A stretch of DNA of 64,000 nt from PRS1 sp965250265 (GCA_965250265.1 CBDFNO010000015.1:620001-684000); one strand, 5' to 3'. Positions 24,716 through 35,017 are shown, numbered from the stretch's first letter. Notes: generated by a model from the letters alone, not told the origin. Made by a program: numbers and translations.

Positions 24716-24752
24716 AATATCTAAAGTTTCACACTTTGTTAAGCAATTGCAC

Positions 24753-25358
24753 ATGACTAATAACTTACTTATAGAAGCAACACAAACCTTTGTAAAACAA
24801 AGTTTAGAAAATGCCCAACTTATTGCGAAAACAGAAAATGTTGATGACCTTGTTATCGCCCTTGGAGCTTTACTTCATGATATAGCAGATAGTAAATTTC
24901 ATAATGGTGACGAAACAGTTGGGCCAAAAATAGCTCGTGAATTCTTGTTTAAGCATAATGTAGATAGTTTGATTATTGAACACGTTATAAAAATTATTGA
25001 AAACATCTCTTTTAAAGGTGGCAATGAAAAGCAAAAATTTAGTTCCCCAGAATTAGATGTGATCCAAGACGCAGATCGTTTAGATGCCATTGGTGCTATT
25101 GGAATTGCACGATGTTTTAATTATGGTGGTTTTAAAAACCGTCACCTTTATAATCCTGAAATTATTCCAAATCTCAATATGAGTAAAGAGGAATACAAAA
25201 CATCTACATCTCCCACAATAAATCATTTTTACGAAAAGCTATTACTCTTAAAAGACCTAATGAATACTAAGACTGGAAAGCGAATTGCTGAAAAACGGAA
25301 TCAATATATGGAACTGTTTTTAGAACAATTTTATGCCGAATGTGATGGCGAAAAATAG
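24753..25358 (+). CDS. HD domain phosphohydrolase
   Basis: The protein is 201 residues from ATG 24753; a TTG two codons earlier is not needed. The HD motif is in IALGALLHDIADSKFHNGDE, with a later conserved QDADRLDAIGAIGIARCFNY, as in the small YpgQ/YedJ-like HD phosphohydrolases. It should be a metal-dependent cytoplasmic nucleotide or phosphate-ester hydrolase. The substrate cannot be read from the sequence. The GNAT gene begins one base after its stop codon, so both are probably one transcript. Confidence 0.88.
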   Translation: MTNNLLIEATQTFVKQSLENAQLIAKTENVDDLVIALGALLHDIADSKFHNGDETVGPKIAREFLFKHNVDSLIIEHVIKIIENISFKGGNEKQKFSSPELDVIQDADRLDAIGAIGIARCFNYGGFKNRHLYNPEIIPNLNMSKEEYKTSTSPTINHFYEKLLLLKDLMNTKTGKRIAEKRNQYMELFLEQFYAECDGEK

Positions 25359-25359
25359 T

Positions 25360-25800
25360 ATGGTATATCAAACTTTTGAAGGGTTTCCTGATAATGATAT
25401 CCATCAGAGAATGATTCATTTATATTCAGAACTTTTCGAAGATGCGGATTTAGATTTTTTTAAACAACGTATTAAAGAACACTCCAAACTATTATCTGTT
25501 TTAGTTTATCATAACGACCAACTTATTGGTTTTAAAGTTGGCTACCCATACGATGAGGAAACCTTTTATAGTTGGATTGGAGGCGTTTTACCAAATCATC
25601 GACAACAAGGGATTGGAACAAAGATGGCTAATATTCAGGAAGATTTTATAAGAAATAATGGTTTTAAAAAATTAAGAACCAAGTCGATGAATACTTATAA
25701 AGCTATGATGGTATTAAATCTAAAAAATGGCTTTGACATTACAAAACTTTACACAAATACCAAAGGACAGACCAAAATAGTGTTTGAGAAACTACTATAA
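25360..25800 (+). CDS. GNAT family N-acetyltransferase
   Basis: The protein is 146 residues from ATG 25360, one base after the HD gene stop; earlier ATGs at 25333 and 25345 lie inside that gene. The acetyl-CoA loop is visible in GGVLPNHRQQGIGTKMANIQ, followed by the helix and strand LRTKSMNTYKAMMVLNLKNG of the GNAT fold. The substrate is unknown. Its stop codon abuts the stop of the convergent large exported protein gene with no spacer. Confidence 0.9.
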   Translation: MVYQTFEGFPDNDIHQRMIHLYSELFEDADLDFFKQRIKEHSKLLSVLVYHNDQLIGFKVGYPYDEETFYSWIGGVLPNHRQQGIGTKMANIQEDFIRNNGFKKLRTKSMNTYKAMMVLNLKNGFDITKLYTNTKGQTKIVFEKLL

Positions 25801-28800
25801 TCATTTATAAAAAAACTTATCTAATGTCACTTTCTGTTTTTGCTCATAAAGTTTAATGACTTTTACATCTTTAGTTTCATTTGCTAAACCATAATTTTTA
25901 TAAACTGTATACTTTAAATAAGTTGGGTTAAGCAGATCTTCTTCATTTAAACATTCAATGTTAATAATCCATTCGCCTGCATCAGCGTCGTCTATTATAT
26001 ATTCTTCGGTATGGTAACCATAATTAATTTCGTCTATCATACGTTCTTTGTTTTCTAAACGTGTATGTGACCATTTGTAATATTTCTTTTCAGGATTTAC
26101 AAACTGTATTTCAAATTCTGTATTTGGATCATTCCACTCAAAAACGATTCTAAGATCATATTTAAAGTCTACTGAAAGAAAATCGGTGGGAAGGTCTTGA
26201 AACTTTACTTTGCTCCTATGAAAAGCTAGTAAATGTTTTAACTCATTAGCTACTACCTTCAGTAAGCCTTCAAAATCTACGCCTTCAATCGAGTTGCTTA
26301 ACATTTTTTTATACAAACTCATAGCCTTTTTATAATCTCCCGTTTTATTATAAATTAAAGCTAAATCTCTATAAGATTGTTCATGATTTGGTCGTAACAT
26401 AAGCAGACGTTCATAAATATATTTTGCCTTCTCATACTTATTTAATTCTTCAAGTTTATATGCTAATGATTTTAAAGCTTTTGGATTATCATTGGCTACA
26501 GAAGCTATATTTGATAATATAGTATATGCAAAATCTTGATCCCATTTCATAAAATAATCTGAAACATCTAAAAAATACGGAATAGATAATTGATTATCTT
26601 GGTTTTGTTGCTTGAAATAAATTTCTTGTGCCACTTCGTAGGTTTTTGATTTTTCTAATTCAATAAGGTATGGTGGAACATTAATGCTGTTGTAAATTAA
26701 TGGCGTATCTGTTTCTATATAATCATTACCTTTAACTAAAGCAGTATCTATATTACTCTGTTCTTGATTACTATTTACAAGTTTTGTTTTAATTTTTATT
26801 ACACCACCTCTAGCTACGGCTCCATACCTATTTGTTGCGGCTAATGATTTTAAAATAGTTATGGTTTCAATATCTTGCGGATTTACAAATGGTGGATCTT
26901 CAGTATAAATTGAGCCATCTATATCTAATATGGCAAAAGCTGGATTAGTGATTGAGCCTCCGCCTCTTATGAGAAACTTAGGATTGTTAGGATCTAATCC
27001 TGTTACTTGAACTCCTGCAAACTGTCCTCTAATAATATCTGCCAAAGTATAATGATTTGGTTTAATATCTTTAGAAGTTATTGTGTTGACCGAATATCCA
27101 ATTCCATCTTCGTTTCTTTTCCCAAATCCTGCCTCAATATCATTTTCCTTTTTCCCTTCACCTGTAAGTACAATCTCATCAAGTAATTCGCCATCGCTTT
27201 TAAGTAAAATATAAATTTCGTTCAGGTTTGTAACCAAAACTTCTTTTTCAATCATCCCAAGATAATTAACAACCAAAATATCATTCTCTTTAGCTTTAAT
27301 ACTAAAATATCCATCAACATCAGATTGCGATTCAATAAATGTGCTTTTCAGCCTTATTGTAGCTCCTTGAATTGGTCCTGCAAAATTGAAAACTTTGCCT
27401 AGTAATAAATCCTTTTCGTTAGTTTCTTTATCTTTTAGACCGACATAAATTTCATCGTCATTAACTTCATTCAAAACTAAATCTAGCCCAAGTTTTGGGC
27501 TTATCTTACTTAAATTAATATAATGCCCATCAGCATAAAATGCAGTTCTTTGTAATACATAATGGTTAGCTTCCTCTAAAGTATTAATACAAAAAGTAGG
27601 TGCATTTATATCTTGCTCTAGAGGCGAAAAATTGGATACTCCATTAGTGAAAAGTAAAACAACATCTGCATTAAATATGTTTGATTTTAATATGCTTTTA
27701 AAATCTGAAGCACCATCATAAATACTGTTTTTTAAATAGTCTATCAGCTCGTTAGACTTACCTTTAGAAATTTTAAATAGTTTTGGTTTTTTAGGAATAT
27801 TATTGAACTTGATAACTTCTATTTCTACCTCTTTCAAAACTTTTAAATAACTTGATAACAAGTCAAATTCTCTTTCAAGAAGTCTGTTTTTCATTTGTTT
27901 TGAAACATCGTAGTAAAGGGTGATTTTTTTTGGCTTTTCTCTTTCTATTAGAAAATCTCTTTTATTATTGACAGGGAAAGAAGTTAAAACACTAAAGTTC
28001 ATCCCTACATCTGAAAATCGCCTCCACGTATCCTGACTAATATGCCTTAAAAATGAAGCCCCTCTATTATTAGATGCAGAAACTGCAAAATTTATATCTT
28101 TTCCGTAAACTTCAACGAGCTCTATTCCAAGAACGACATCATCACTAACCATTATATTATACGGCCTCAAGTCTATAGTTTCTTCTCCTTCTTTTCTTGT
28201 AATTATATGAAAAACATTTGTGGTTAGTATATTCTCTTTTGGATAACTTTTTTTATAGTTATATACATTAATACGAACTTTAATACTATCGGAAGTGTTT
28301 TCAATTATATTGAATTTTAAATCTAAAAGTTTAGTCCCAGCGTTCTTGATTTTAATTTTAGTTGTAATCTCACCTCCTAAGGCTTCTTTATCTTTCCAAT
28401 AACCCATTACAGTAGAAGATACGCTAGTATTCCCGATACGAGTTTGGTTTCGTTTTTCGTTTGAAATTAATACTTCATCAAGCAACTCAGGTGATGCTTC
28501 TAAATAAAACTTATTAGTGTTGGTAAGAAAATTAACCAATTGAGAAGCTCTCACTTTAAGGGTTTTATACCCTAAAGTTGAAAATTGTAAAAACTCCTTT
28601 CCCCCAATCACGTCTTCATGATAAACTAATGTAAATTTACCTTCCTCATTACTGACGGTTCCAATACTTTTCTCTATAAATCCAATGTTTACATAAGGAA
28701 TAGGTCGATTGGTTTCTTTGTCTAAAACAAAAGCTTCAATAGTAACTTCGTATTGGGCAAAAAGAATGGTGCTAAAACAGACGAAAAATATTGAAAATAG

Positions 28801-28818
28801 TAACTTTTTGTAGCGCAT
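25801..28818 (-). CDS. Large exported protein: carboxypeptidase-like domains, vWA-like domain, TonB plug, TPR
   Basis: This 1005-residue protein has a signal peptide (LLFSIFFVCFSTILFAQ). In order it has a carboxypeptidase-regulatory-like domain (about 22-110), a domain resembling von Willebrand A (about 290-440, starting KKITLYYDVSKQ with a degenerate metal site), a second carboxypeptidase-like domain (about 470-545), and a SusC-type plug (NTITSKDIKPNHYTLADIIR to ARGGVIKIKT). TPR-like repeats (about 790-860) and a beta domain (DLRIVFEWNDPNTEFEIQFV) follow. No outer-membrane barrel follows the plug, so it is not an ordinary TonB receptor. A shorter paralogue lies just upstream. The function is unknown; periplasmic or surface scaffolding is one possibility. 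Confidence 0.8.
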   Translation of the reverse strand: MRYKKLLFSIFFVCFSTILFAQYEVTIEAFVLDKETNRPIPYVNIGFIEKSIGTVSNEEGKFTLVYHEDVIGGKEFLQFSTLGYKTLKVRASQLVNFLTNTNKFYLEASPELLDEVLISNEKRNQTRIGNTSVSSTVMGYWKDKEALGGEITTKIKIKNAGTKLLDLKFNIIENTSDSIKVRINVYNYKKSYPKENILTTNVFHIITRKEGEETIDLRPYNIMVSDDVVLGIELVEVYGKDINFAVSASNNRGASFLRHISQDTWRRFSDVGMNFSVLTSFPVNNKRDFLIEREKPKKITLYYDVSKQMKNRLLEREFDLLSSYLKVLKEVEIEVIKFNNIPKKPKLFKISKGKSNELIDYLKNSIYDGASDFKSILKSNIFNADVVLLFTNGVSNFSPLEQDINAPTFCINTLEEANHYVLQRTAFYADGHYINLSKISPKLGLDLVLNEVNDDEIYVGLKDKETNEKDLLLGKVFNFAGPIQGATIRLKSTFIESQSDVDGYFSIKAKENDILVVNYLGMIEKEVLVTNLNEIYILLKSDGELLDEIVLTGEGKKENDIEAGFGKRNEDGIGYSVNTITSKDIKPNHYTLADIIRGQFAGVQVTGLDPNNPKFLIRGGGSITNPAFAILDIDGSIYTEDPPFVNPQDIETITILKSLAATNRYGAVARGGVIKIKTKLVNSNQEQSNIDTALVKGNDYIETDTPLIYNSINVPPYLIELEKSKTYEVAQEIYFKQQNQDNQLSIPYFLDVSDYFMKWDQDFAYTILSNIASVANDNPKALKSLAYKLEELNKYEKAKYIYERLLMLRPNHEQSYRDLALIYNKTGDYKKAMSLYKKMLSNSIEGVDFEGLLKVVANELKHLLAFHRSKVKFQDLPTDFLSVDFKYDLRIVFEWNDPNTEFEIQFVNPEKKYYKWSHTRLENKERMIDEINYGYHTEEYIIDDADAGEWIINIECLNEEDLLNPTYLKYTVYKNYGLANETKDVKVIKLYEQKQKVTLDKFFYK

Positions 28819-28934
28819 AGTTATGGTTATATTACTTTTGACAAAATTTTAAACAAATAGTTTAATTGGATTTTTAAACTAAATCGAAATTAGGAAAATT
28901 CATATAATTATTTATGATCTAATTAATAAATTGT

Positions 28935-30920
28935 TTATTGATACAGTAGCTTATAAATAGTAACCTTTGGCTTACAAGTCTTTAAATTTATAACTTTAAC
29001 ATCTTTAGTCTCATTTACCAAACCATAGTCTCTATATACAGTGTATTTTAAATAGGTTGGATTTAATTGTGGTTCGTCATTTAAAACTTCTATATTTATT
29101 ATCCACTCACCTAGTTCATCGTCATCAATTATAAACTCTTCTGTAAAGTATCCTTTTGTAATGCCTTCTAACATTCGTTTTCTATTGTCGAGTTTTGTAT
29201 GATTCCAAGTAAAGAACTTTTTTTGTGGGTTTACAAACTGAACTTCAAACTCGGCATAAGGATCGTTCCACTCAAATACAATACGCAAATCGTATTTAAA
29301 ATCTGCTTGTAAATAATCAGCATGAATATTTGAATAATCTACTTTACTTCTATGTCTTTTTAACAAATGTTGTAGCTCACTTTTTATAGTGTTTTCTAAA
29401 CCTAAAAAATCAACATCTTCAATCTCATTATTTAACATCTGCCCATAAAGTTCCATAGCTTCTGTGAAATTACCAGTTTGTTGGTATATCAATGCCAAAT
29501 CTCTATAGGATTGTGCGTCTTTTGGTCGAAGCACAGCTATGCGTTGGTAAATCAATTTAGCATCATCTAATTGATTTAATTCTTCAAGTTTAAAGGCAAG
29601 AGTTTTTAATGCTTTAGCATTATTGTAGGCAAATCTTGATATGCTCATTAATATATCATGAGCAAAATCTTTATCCCATTTTCTAAAATAATCGGTGACG
29701 TCTAATAGATAAGGTATAGTTAAACCTAACTCATTTTTTTGTGTTTTATAAATCTGTTTTGCTTCTTTAAAAGAGGAAGCTTTTTGCAATTCCTTAATGT
29801 ACATTGGTAATTGTTGGGTAGCATTAATTAAAGGTAAGTTCTCTAAATAATCGTTACCTTTTACAAGCGCTGTATCAGTCTCTGGTTTTGATAAATCAAA
29901 ACCAGCTGTTTTAGTTTTAATAACTATTACACCACCTCTGCCTATTGTGCCATATTTGTTTGTTGATGCAAGGGATTTTAAAACTGTAGCACTGCTTATG
30001 TTTTGAACATCAATTATTGGAACTTGACCTTGATTGGTATTAAATATTTGACCATCTACATCATATATAGCAGCTACTTCAATTGAAAGAGAATTTTGAT
30101 TTCTTAACTTAAGAATTGGAGCTCGACCAGGAGAAGGAACAGACCAAGGAATACCAGCAAATTTACCACCTAAGACTTCCATCAAGGAGGTGTAATGAGG
30201 TTTTATGTCTTTTGAGGTCACAGTATTTACGGAATATCCTATTGCATCAAAATTTTTCTCACCATTTAAACCTAAATCAATAGTTTCTTCTTTTCTAGCA
30301 TCACCAGTTAAAATCACTTCATCTAGTAACTCTCCGTCCGATTCCATCTGTATATCAATTTTATTGTTACCAGAAACATGAATTTCTTTTGGTTTCGTCC
30401 CTAGAAAGTCTATAACCAAAATATCTTCTTTATTCGCATTTATTCTGTAATTACCATCAACATCAGTCTGCACTTCTATAAAACTATTTTTAACCCTAAC
30501 TGTTGCCCCTTGTATTGGTAGATTATCACTTGTTATTTTACCATAGATATTACCTTGAGAAATAACTGTTTTGTCTGCAGTTATTTGTTTAATAAAATCT
30601 TCAGGAATAAGGTAAATTTTATTTGTGTTTTTCAGGAATCTATAAAACTGTGACGCCTCTACTTCTTGTGATTTATATCCAAGTATATAAAATTGTATTA
30701 TGTCTGTTTTTGCAATAACATCCTCATCAAACTGGAGCGTGAATTTCCCATTTTTGTTAGTAATGGTTTTTATAGTTTTACCCTTAACCCCTATATTAAC
30801 ATACGGAATATGTTGCGCATTTTCTTTGTTAAACACAAAAGCCTCAATGTTAATTTCATATTGAGCAAAAAGCATTTGATTAAAGCAAATAAAAAATAAC
30901 AGAAGTAATAATTTTTTCAG
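28935..30920 (-). CDS. Paralogue of the plug-TPR exported protein, shorter, with unusual start
   Basis: It shares the layout of its neighbour but lacks the vWA-like domain: carboxypeptidase-like domain, second such domain, plug (NTVTSKDIKPHYTSLMEVLG, GRGGVIVIKT), TPR and the same terminal domain (DLRIVFEWNDPYAEFEVQFV). The first ATG (30875) would start inside the signal peptide. In-frame upstream codons give LKKLLLLLFFICFNQMLFAQ, a complete signal sequence aligned with the paralogue, beginning at a CTG (30918-30920), with no ATG further up. Either CTG is used or the start codon has been lost. About 660 residues from CTG. Confidence 0.72.
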   Translation of the reverse strand: MKKLLLLLFFICFNQMLFAQYEINIEAFVFNKENAQHIPYVNIGVKGKTIKTITNKNGKFTLQFDEDVIAKTDIIQFYILGYKSQEVEASQFYRFLKNTNKIYLIPEDFIKQITADKTVISQGNIYGKITSDNLPIQGATVRVKNSFIEVQTDVDGNYRINANKEDILVIDFLGTKPKEIHVSGNNKIDIQMESDGELLDEVILTGDARKEETIDLGLNGEKNFDAIGYSVNTVTSKDIKPHYTSLMEVLGGKFAGIPWSVPSPGRAPILKLRNQNSLSIEVAAIYDVDGQIFNTNQGQVPIIDVQNISSATVLKSLASTNKYGTIGRGGVIVIKTKTAGFDLSKPETDTALVKGNDYLENLPLINATQQLPMYIKELQKASSFKEAKQIYKTQKNELGLTIPYLLDVTDYFRKWDKDFAHDILMSISRFAYNNAKALKTLAFKLEELNQLDDAKLIYQRIAVLRPKDAQSYRDLALIYQQTGNFTEAMELYGQMLNNEIEDVDFLGLENTIKSELQHLLKRHRSKVDYSNIHADYLQADFKYDLRIVFEWNDPYAEFEVQFVNPQKKFFTWNHTKLDNRKRMLEGITKGYFTEEFIIDDDELGEWIINIEVLNDEPQLNPTYLKYTVYRDYGLVNETKDVKVINLKTCKPKVTIYKLLYQ

Positions 30921-30986
30921 AATGTGTTGATTTATATTATTTTTAGTTGTACAATAATCATGCCTAATATAGGAAAATTCTGATAT

Positions 30987-32060
30987 TTAAAACAATTTTA
31001 ATTGTCCGTATTTATATTGCTCATGAAGTTGGTTATTGAGCTTTGGCATTTCTTTATTTTTAAAGTATTTAAATCTTGCTAAACTCATTAAATCATGTAT
31101 TTGTTCTGCAATTTTCCCCTCTCCTCGCATACGTGTTCCATAACGACTATCATTTAGACTTCCTCCATGACAATCTTCTATTTGATGTAATACTTTATCT
31201 GCTTTGTCTGGCAATCTTTTTTTAATCCAATCTGTAAATATTTGGCCTATTGCACCATTTAATCTCACTATAGTATACCCTATTGATTTTGCCCCAACTT
31301 CTGAAGCTGCTTTTGCTAACGGTAAAATTTCATGGCTATTAATTGATGGTATAATTGGTGCTAACATGACGTTCACAGGAATCCCATTCTCACTTAAAAT
31401 TTTAACTGTTTTAAGGCGTTTTTTTATAGTAGCAGTTCGAGGTTCTAAAATCCGTCTTGTTTCTTCTGATAGAGTTGTGATTGATATATTTACACCTATT
31501 AAATTATATTTTACTAGCTCTTTTAAAATATCTAAATCACGTAAAATCAATGCATTTTTTGTAATGATAGCTACTGGATGTTTGTATTTTAAAAATATTT
31601 TTAAACATTGTCTTGTAATTTTAAATTGTTTCTCTGCTGGTTGATAACAATCTGTATTCCCTGATAAAACAATTGGATGTGCTTTCCAACTTTTCTTTTT
31701 AAACAATTCTTCCAATAATTTTGGAGCATCATTTTTTATTAAAATTCGACTTTCAAAATCTAATCCTGCGCTATATCCCCAAAATTCATGACTATTACGT
31801 GCGTAACAATACACGCAGCCATGTTCGCAGCCTTGATATGGATTCATAGAATAAAGCATCCCAACATCTGGACTAGTGACTTTATTGACGATGGTTTTTG
31901 GAAATACTTCAAGATAAAGTGTCTTGTTTTTATCGGCTTGTTCGCCCTCCTTTTGACAAAATTCTAAAAAATCGTCACGAGTTTCATGACTTAATTCGAA
32001 GAAACGATTTTGTACATTGCGTTGTGCACCTCGTCCTTTAATGATTGACTTGGGCTTCAT
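30987..32060 (-). CDS. PA0069-type radical SAM protein
   Basis: This 357-residue protein has the radical SAM cluster motif CEHGCVYCYARNSHEFWGY (CxxxCxxC), preceded by MNPYQGC, and a barrel with SITTLSEETRRILEPRTAT and LAPIIPSINSHEI. This is the PA0069/SplB-like family of iron-sulfur enzymes, often described as spore-photoproduct-lyase-like. The reaction is not established. It is a single gene on the minus strand between the exported proteins and the hydratase. Confidence 0.88.
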   Translation of the reverse strand: MKPKSIIKGRGAQRNVQNRFFELSHETRDDFLEFCQKEGEQADKNKTLYLEVFPKTIVNKVTSPDVGMLYSMNPYQGCEHGCVYCYARNSHEFWGYSAGLDFESRILIKNDAPKLLEELFKKKSWKAHPIVLSGNTDCYQPAEKQFKITRQCLKIFLKYKHPVAIITKNALILRDLDILKELVKYNLIGVNISITTLSEETRRILEPRTATIKKRLKTVKILSENGIPVNVMLAPIIPSINSHEILPLAKAASEVGAKSIGYTIVRLNGAIGQIFTDWIKKRLPDKADKVLHQIEDCHGGSLNDSRYGTRMRGEGKIAEQIHDLMSLARFKYFKNKEMPKLNNQLHEQYKYGQLKLF

Positions 32061-32150
32061 AATAGTTAAAATAAAAGAGTGGATATTCCTTTAAAATTAC
32101 TTATTAATTAGATTGAAAAATGTTAAATAAAAATGGGTTATTAACAAATA

Positions 32151-32933
32151 TTATTCTCCAGGAAAACTGGCTTTGCGTTTTTCTAAAAAAGCTGTTGTAC
32201 CTTCTTTAAAATCTTCGGTGCCAAAACAATTTCCAAATTCTTCAATTTCAACTTCGAAACCATTTACGCCATCCATAAAGTTTGCATTAATAGCTTTAAT
32301 GACTGACCCGATTGCAACGGAGGAATTCCGCATGATCTTCCCAGCAATCTTTTCGCAAAGAGGTAATAATTTTTCTTGAGTAGTTACATGGTTTACCAAT
32401 CCGCAATTTAAGGCTTGATTTGCATCTATCATTCCTGCTGTCATAATCATTTCCATAGCTCGTCCCTTGCCAACCAATTGAGGTAAGCGCTGAGTACCTC
32501 CATATCCTGGAATAACACCAAGAGACACTTCTGGCAATCCCATTTTTGCGTTATCGCTAGCTACTCTAAAGTGGCAGGACATAGCTAATTCTAAACCTCC
32601 GCCCAATGCGAAACCATTAACAGCTGCTATTACCGGAGTCGATAGGTTTTCTACTAGATTAAATAATAATTCTTGACCTTCTGCAGCGAGTTTTTTACCT
32701 TCTTTACCATCAAAATCAGAAAATTCTCTTATATCTGCTCCAGCTACAAAAGCTTTTTCTCCACTTCCTGTTACGACAATTACTTTCGTGTTTTCATCTT
32801 CATCAGCGGTATTAAAAGCGTCGTGCAATTCTTGAATGGTTTCTATATTTAAAGCATTTAATTTATTTGGTCGATTAATGGTAATGGTCGTTATTCCGTT
32901 TTGTATTTCTGTGAGAATATTATTGAAGCTCAT
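32151..32933 (-). CDS. Enoyl-CoA hydratase/isomerase family protein
   Basis: This 260-residue crotonase-fold protein has oxyanion-hole segments KAFVAGADIREF and NGFALGGGLELAMSCHFRVA, and the catalytic region GLPEVSLGVIPGYGGTQRLP with both glutamates of hydratases. It would hydrate 2-enoyl-CoA in fatty acid or amino acid degradation. The length is typical and nothing is unusual. It is followed downstream by the radical SAM gene and preceded by a histidine kinase gene 41 bases away. Confidence 0.93.
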   Translation of the reverse strand: MSFNNILTEIQNGITTITINRPNKLNALNIETIQELHDAFNTADEDENTKVIVVTGSGEKAFVAGADIREFSDFDGKEGKKLAAEGQELLFNLVENLSTPVIAAVNGFALGGGLELAMSCHFRVASDNAKMGLPEVSLGVIPGYGGTQRLPQLVGKGRAMEMIMTAGMIDANQALNCGLVNHVTTQEKLLPLCEKIAGKIMRNSSVAIGSVIKAINANFMDGVNGFEVEIEEFGNCFGTEDFKEGTTAFLEKRKASFPGE

Positions 32934-32973
32934 AGTTTATTTGATGTAATCCCACATCAAGTGTGGAATAAAA

Positions 32974-34425
32974 TTATTCTTTAGGAAATGTCACCATAAA
33001 TGTTGTCCCTTTTCCTTCTTGAGATGTAAAAGTAATATTTCCATTGTAGGTTTCAACAATTTTTTTAAGCATTGGCAAACCTAATCCCATTCCGCTAGAT
33101 TTTGTTGTAAACTTAGGTTCGAAAACCTTAGGTATATTTTCTTCAGAAATTCCATTTCCATTATCATCAACAGTAATAAAAACAGAGTTGCCTTGTGAAT
33201 AAACGGTTACTGCAATTTTTGGAGCTTGCTCCTCTGGAATCGCTTGAATTGCGTTTTTTACCAGATTAGTTACCACACGTATAAGTTGAGTTCTATCAAA
33301 CATAGCAACAATCTCTTTTTCATTTGAAGAGAACGTGATATAATCTTCTGTGAAAATATCAAGAGCTAAATTAACAACCTCCACGATGTTGAGCCTTTCA
33401 TTTTTTTGCGCTGGCATTTTAGCAAAGTTTGAAAACGCCGAAGCAATAGAACTCATTGTATCAATCTGTTGGATTAATGTTTTACTATACTCATCAACTT
33501 TTTGATCTACTTTAGGATCTTTAGGATCGAACTTTCGCTGAAAGCTTTGCACACTTAAGCGCATGGGTGTTAGAGGATTTTTTATTTCGTGAGCTACTTG
33601 TTTTGCCATTTCTCTCCAAGCTTGTTCTCTTTCACTTTGTGCTAATTGTACTGCACTTTCTTCAAGTTCATCAATCATACTATTATAAGACTCAACTAAT
33701 ACTGAAACTTCTTCGCTTGCTCCTTTAAGTTCAATTTTTTGGTTGCGTTTTTCAAGTCGTGTTTCATTCATTTTATTGCTTATTGTTTTAAGTGACCTTG
33801 TGATAAATCTTGACACAAAATAGGCAAAGGCAATGGCTACTAGCAGCATTACAAAATAAGCATATCCCAAACGCACTAAAAACTCTTTAAGTTCAGCATT
33901 ACTAAAGGAATCATCTTCAAAATAAGGAACATTTAATATCCCTAAAGGCTTTGCTTTAGAATCGGTAAAAATGGTATATGAAGACTGAAAATCACCTCCT
34001 AATTGCTCGTTTTTTTCGACGAAACGTTTATTAGCGCTTTGGTATAAACTGTTTAAAATTCTTGGAGAAAGGCATTTAGAAATTGAATCGGTTTCAAAAC
34101 TAGGCTTAGAGCTTTTAACGAGAGTTCCACCCAAATCGTAAATATTAAACTCAACATTTAAGTTATCGGCAATTTGATATATTTTATCCTTGAAAATTAA
34201 ATCTAGCTTTTCAGTTACAATTGCATAAGTAGTTTCTCTTAACACATAATCAAAACTAGATAAAAGTTGTTTTTCTTTACGATCTAAACGTTGTTTGTGA
34301 TAATCTTTAGATTGTTCGTTGTACTGATAAATCGTAACCGCAGCAATTAAAATTGAAGCTACAACAACCAATAATATCATATAGAGAAAAATACGAGATC
34401 GTAAAGAAAGTCTGTTTAAAGCCAT
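32974..34425 (-). CDS. NtrY-like sensor histidine kinase
   Basis: This 483-residue protein has a first membrane helix at about 12-32, an extracytoplasmic sensor of about 150 residues and a second helix at about 190-212. A HAMP-like segment, the phosphoacceptor EMAKQVAHEIKNPLTPMRLS and the ATPase motifs NLVKNAIQAIP, DDNGNGIS and SSGMGLGLPMLKKIVE follow. The NPLTPMRLS context is that of NtrY-type kinases. No response regulator is adjacent. The signal is unknown. Confidence 0.92.
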   Translation of the reverse strand: MALNRLSLRSRIFLYMILLVVVASILIAAVTIYQYNEQSKDYHKQRLDRKEKQLLSSFDYVLRETTYAIVTEKLDLIFKDKIYQIADNLNVEFNIYDLGGTLVKSSKPSFETDSISKCLSPRILNSLYQSANKRFVEKNEQLGGDFQSSYTIFTDSKAKPLGILNVPYFEDDSFSNAELKEFLVRLGYAYFVMLLVAIAFAYFVSRFITRSLKTISNKMNETRLEKRNQKIELKGASEEVSVLVESYNSMIDELEESAVQLAQSEREQAWREMAKQVAHEIKNPLTPMRLSVQSFQRKFDPKDPKVDQKVDEYSKTLIQQIDTMSSIASAFSNFAKMPAQKNERLNIVEVVNLALDIFTEDYITFSSNEKEIVAMFDRTQLIRVVTNLVKNAIQAIPEEQAPKIAVTVYSQGNSVFITVDDNGNGISEENIPKVFEPKFTTKSSGMGLGLPMLKKIVETYNGNITFTSQEGKGTTFMVTFPKE

Positions 34426-34468
34426 TAATAAAATTTACTTCATAAATATAACAATAATCAAGCCATCT

Positions 34469-35017
34469 CTAGGCTTCAGGGTTCTTATCTCTAATTCTTT
34501 TATAAAGTTTTATCCCTAACATTAACAATATAGCTAAAACAATTATTCCAACCACTCCAAATATCCAATTGATACTGTTTTTTAGAATTGCTAAAAATAC
34601 TACTGAAAACAAAATGAGTGTGGAAATTTCATTCCAAAGACGCAAAAATGTTGAGGTGTATTTTACATCATCCTTTTGCAATTGATTAAATATTTGATGT
34701 GTTTTAAGATGATACAAGATTAATAAAACTACAAATCCCAATTTAACATGCATCCAACTTAATTCTAACAAAACAGGATTTACAAACAATAGCCAAACAG
34801 CAAAAACTGTAGCTAAAATAGCAGATGGCCAAGTAATAATAAACCACAACCGTTTAGCCATTAGTTTTAATTGCTTACCAAGAATTTCCTTTTCAGGGGA
34901 AGGTTTATAAAAAGCTTCTATTTGATATATAAACAGTCTTGGCGTATAGAATAATCCTGCAAACCAAGTAATAATAAAAATGAGATGAAATGCTTTAATA
35001 TAATTATAGTATTCCAT
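34469..35017 (-). CDS. hemJ: Protoporphyrinogen oxidase HemJ (CopD family)
   Basis: This 182-residue protein has four or five membrane helices and the HemJ features: conserved FHLIFIITWFAGLFYTPRLF near the N-terminus, WPSAILATVFAVWLL, MHVKLGFVVLLILYH and a late RLWNEI. HemJ oxidises protoporphyrinogen IX in heme synthesis. Its ATG overlaps the stop of the upstream BNR-repeat gene (TAATG). The other heme genes start about 6 kb further along. Confidence 0.85.
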   Translation of the reverse strand: MEYYNYIKAFHLIFIITWFAGLFYTPRLFIYQIEAFYKPSPEKEILGKQLKLMAKRLWFIITWPSAILATVFAVWLLFVNPVLLELSWMHVKLGFVVLLILYHLKTHQIFNQLQKDDVKYTSTFLRLWNEISTLILFSVVFLAILKNSINWIFGVVGIIVLAILLMLGIKLYKRIRDKNPEA

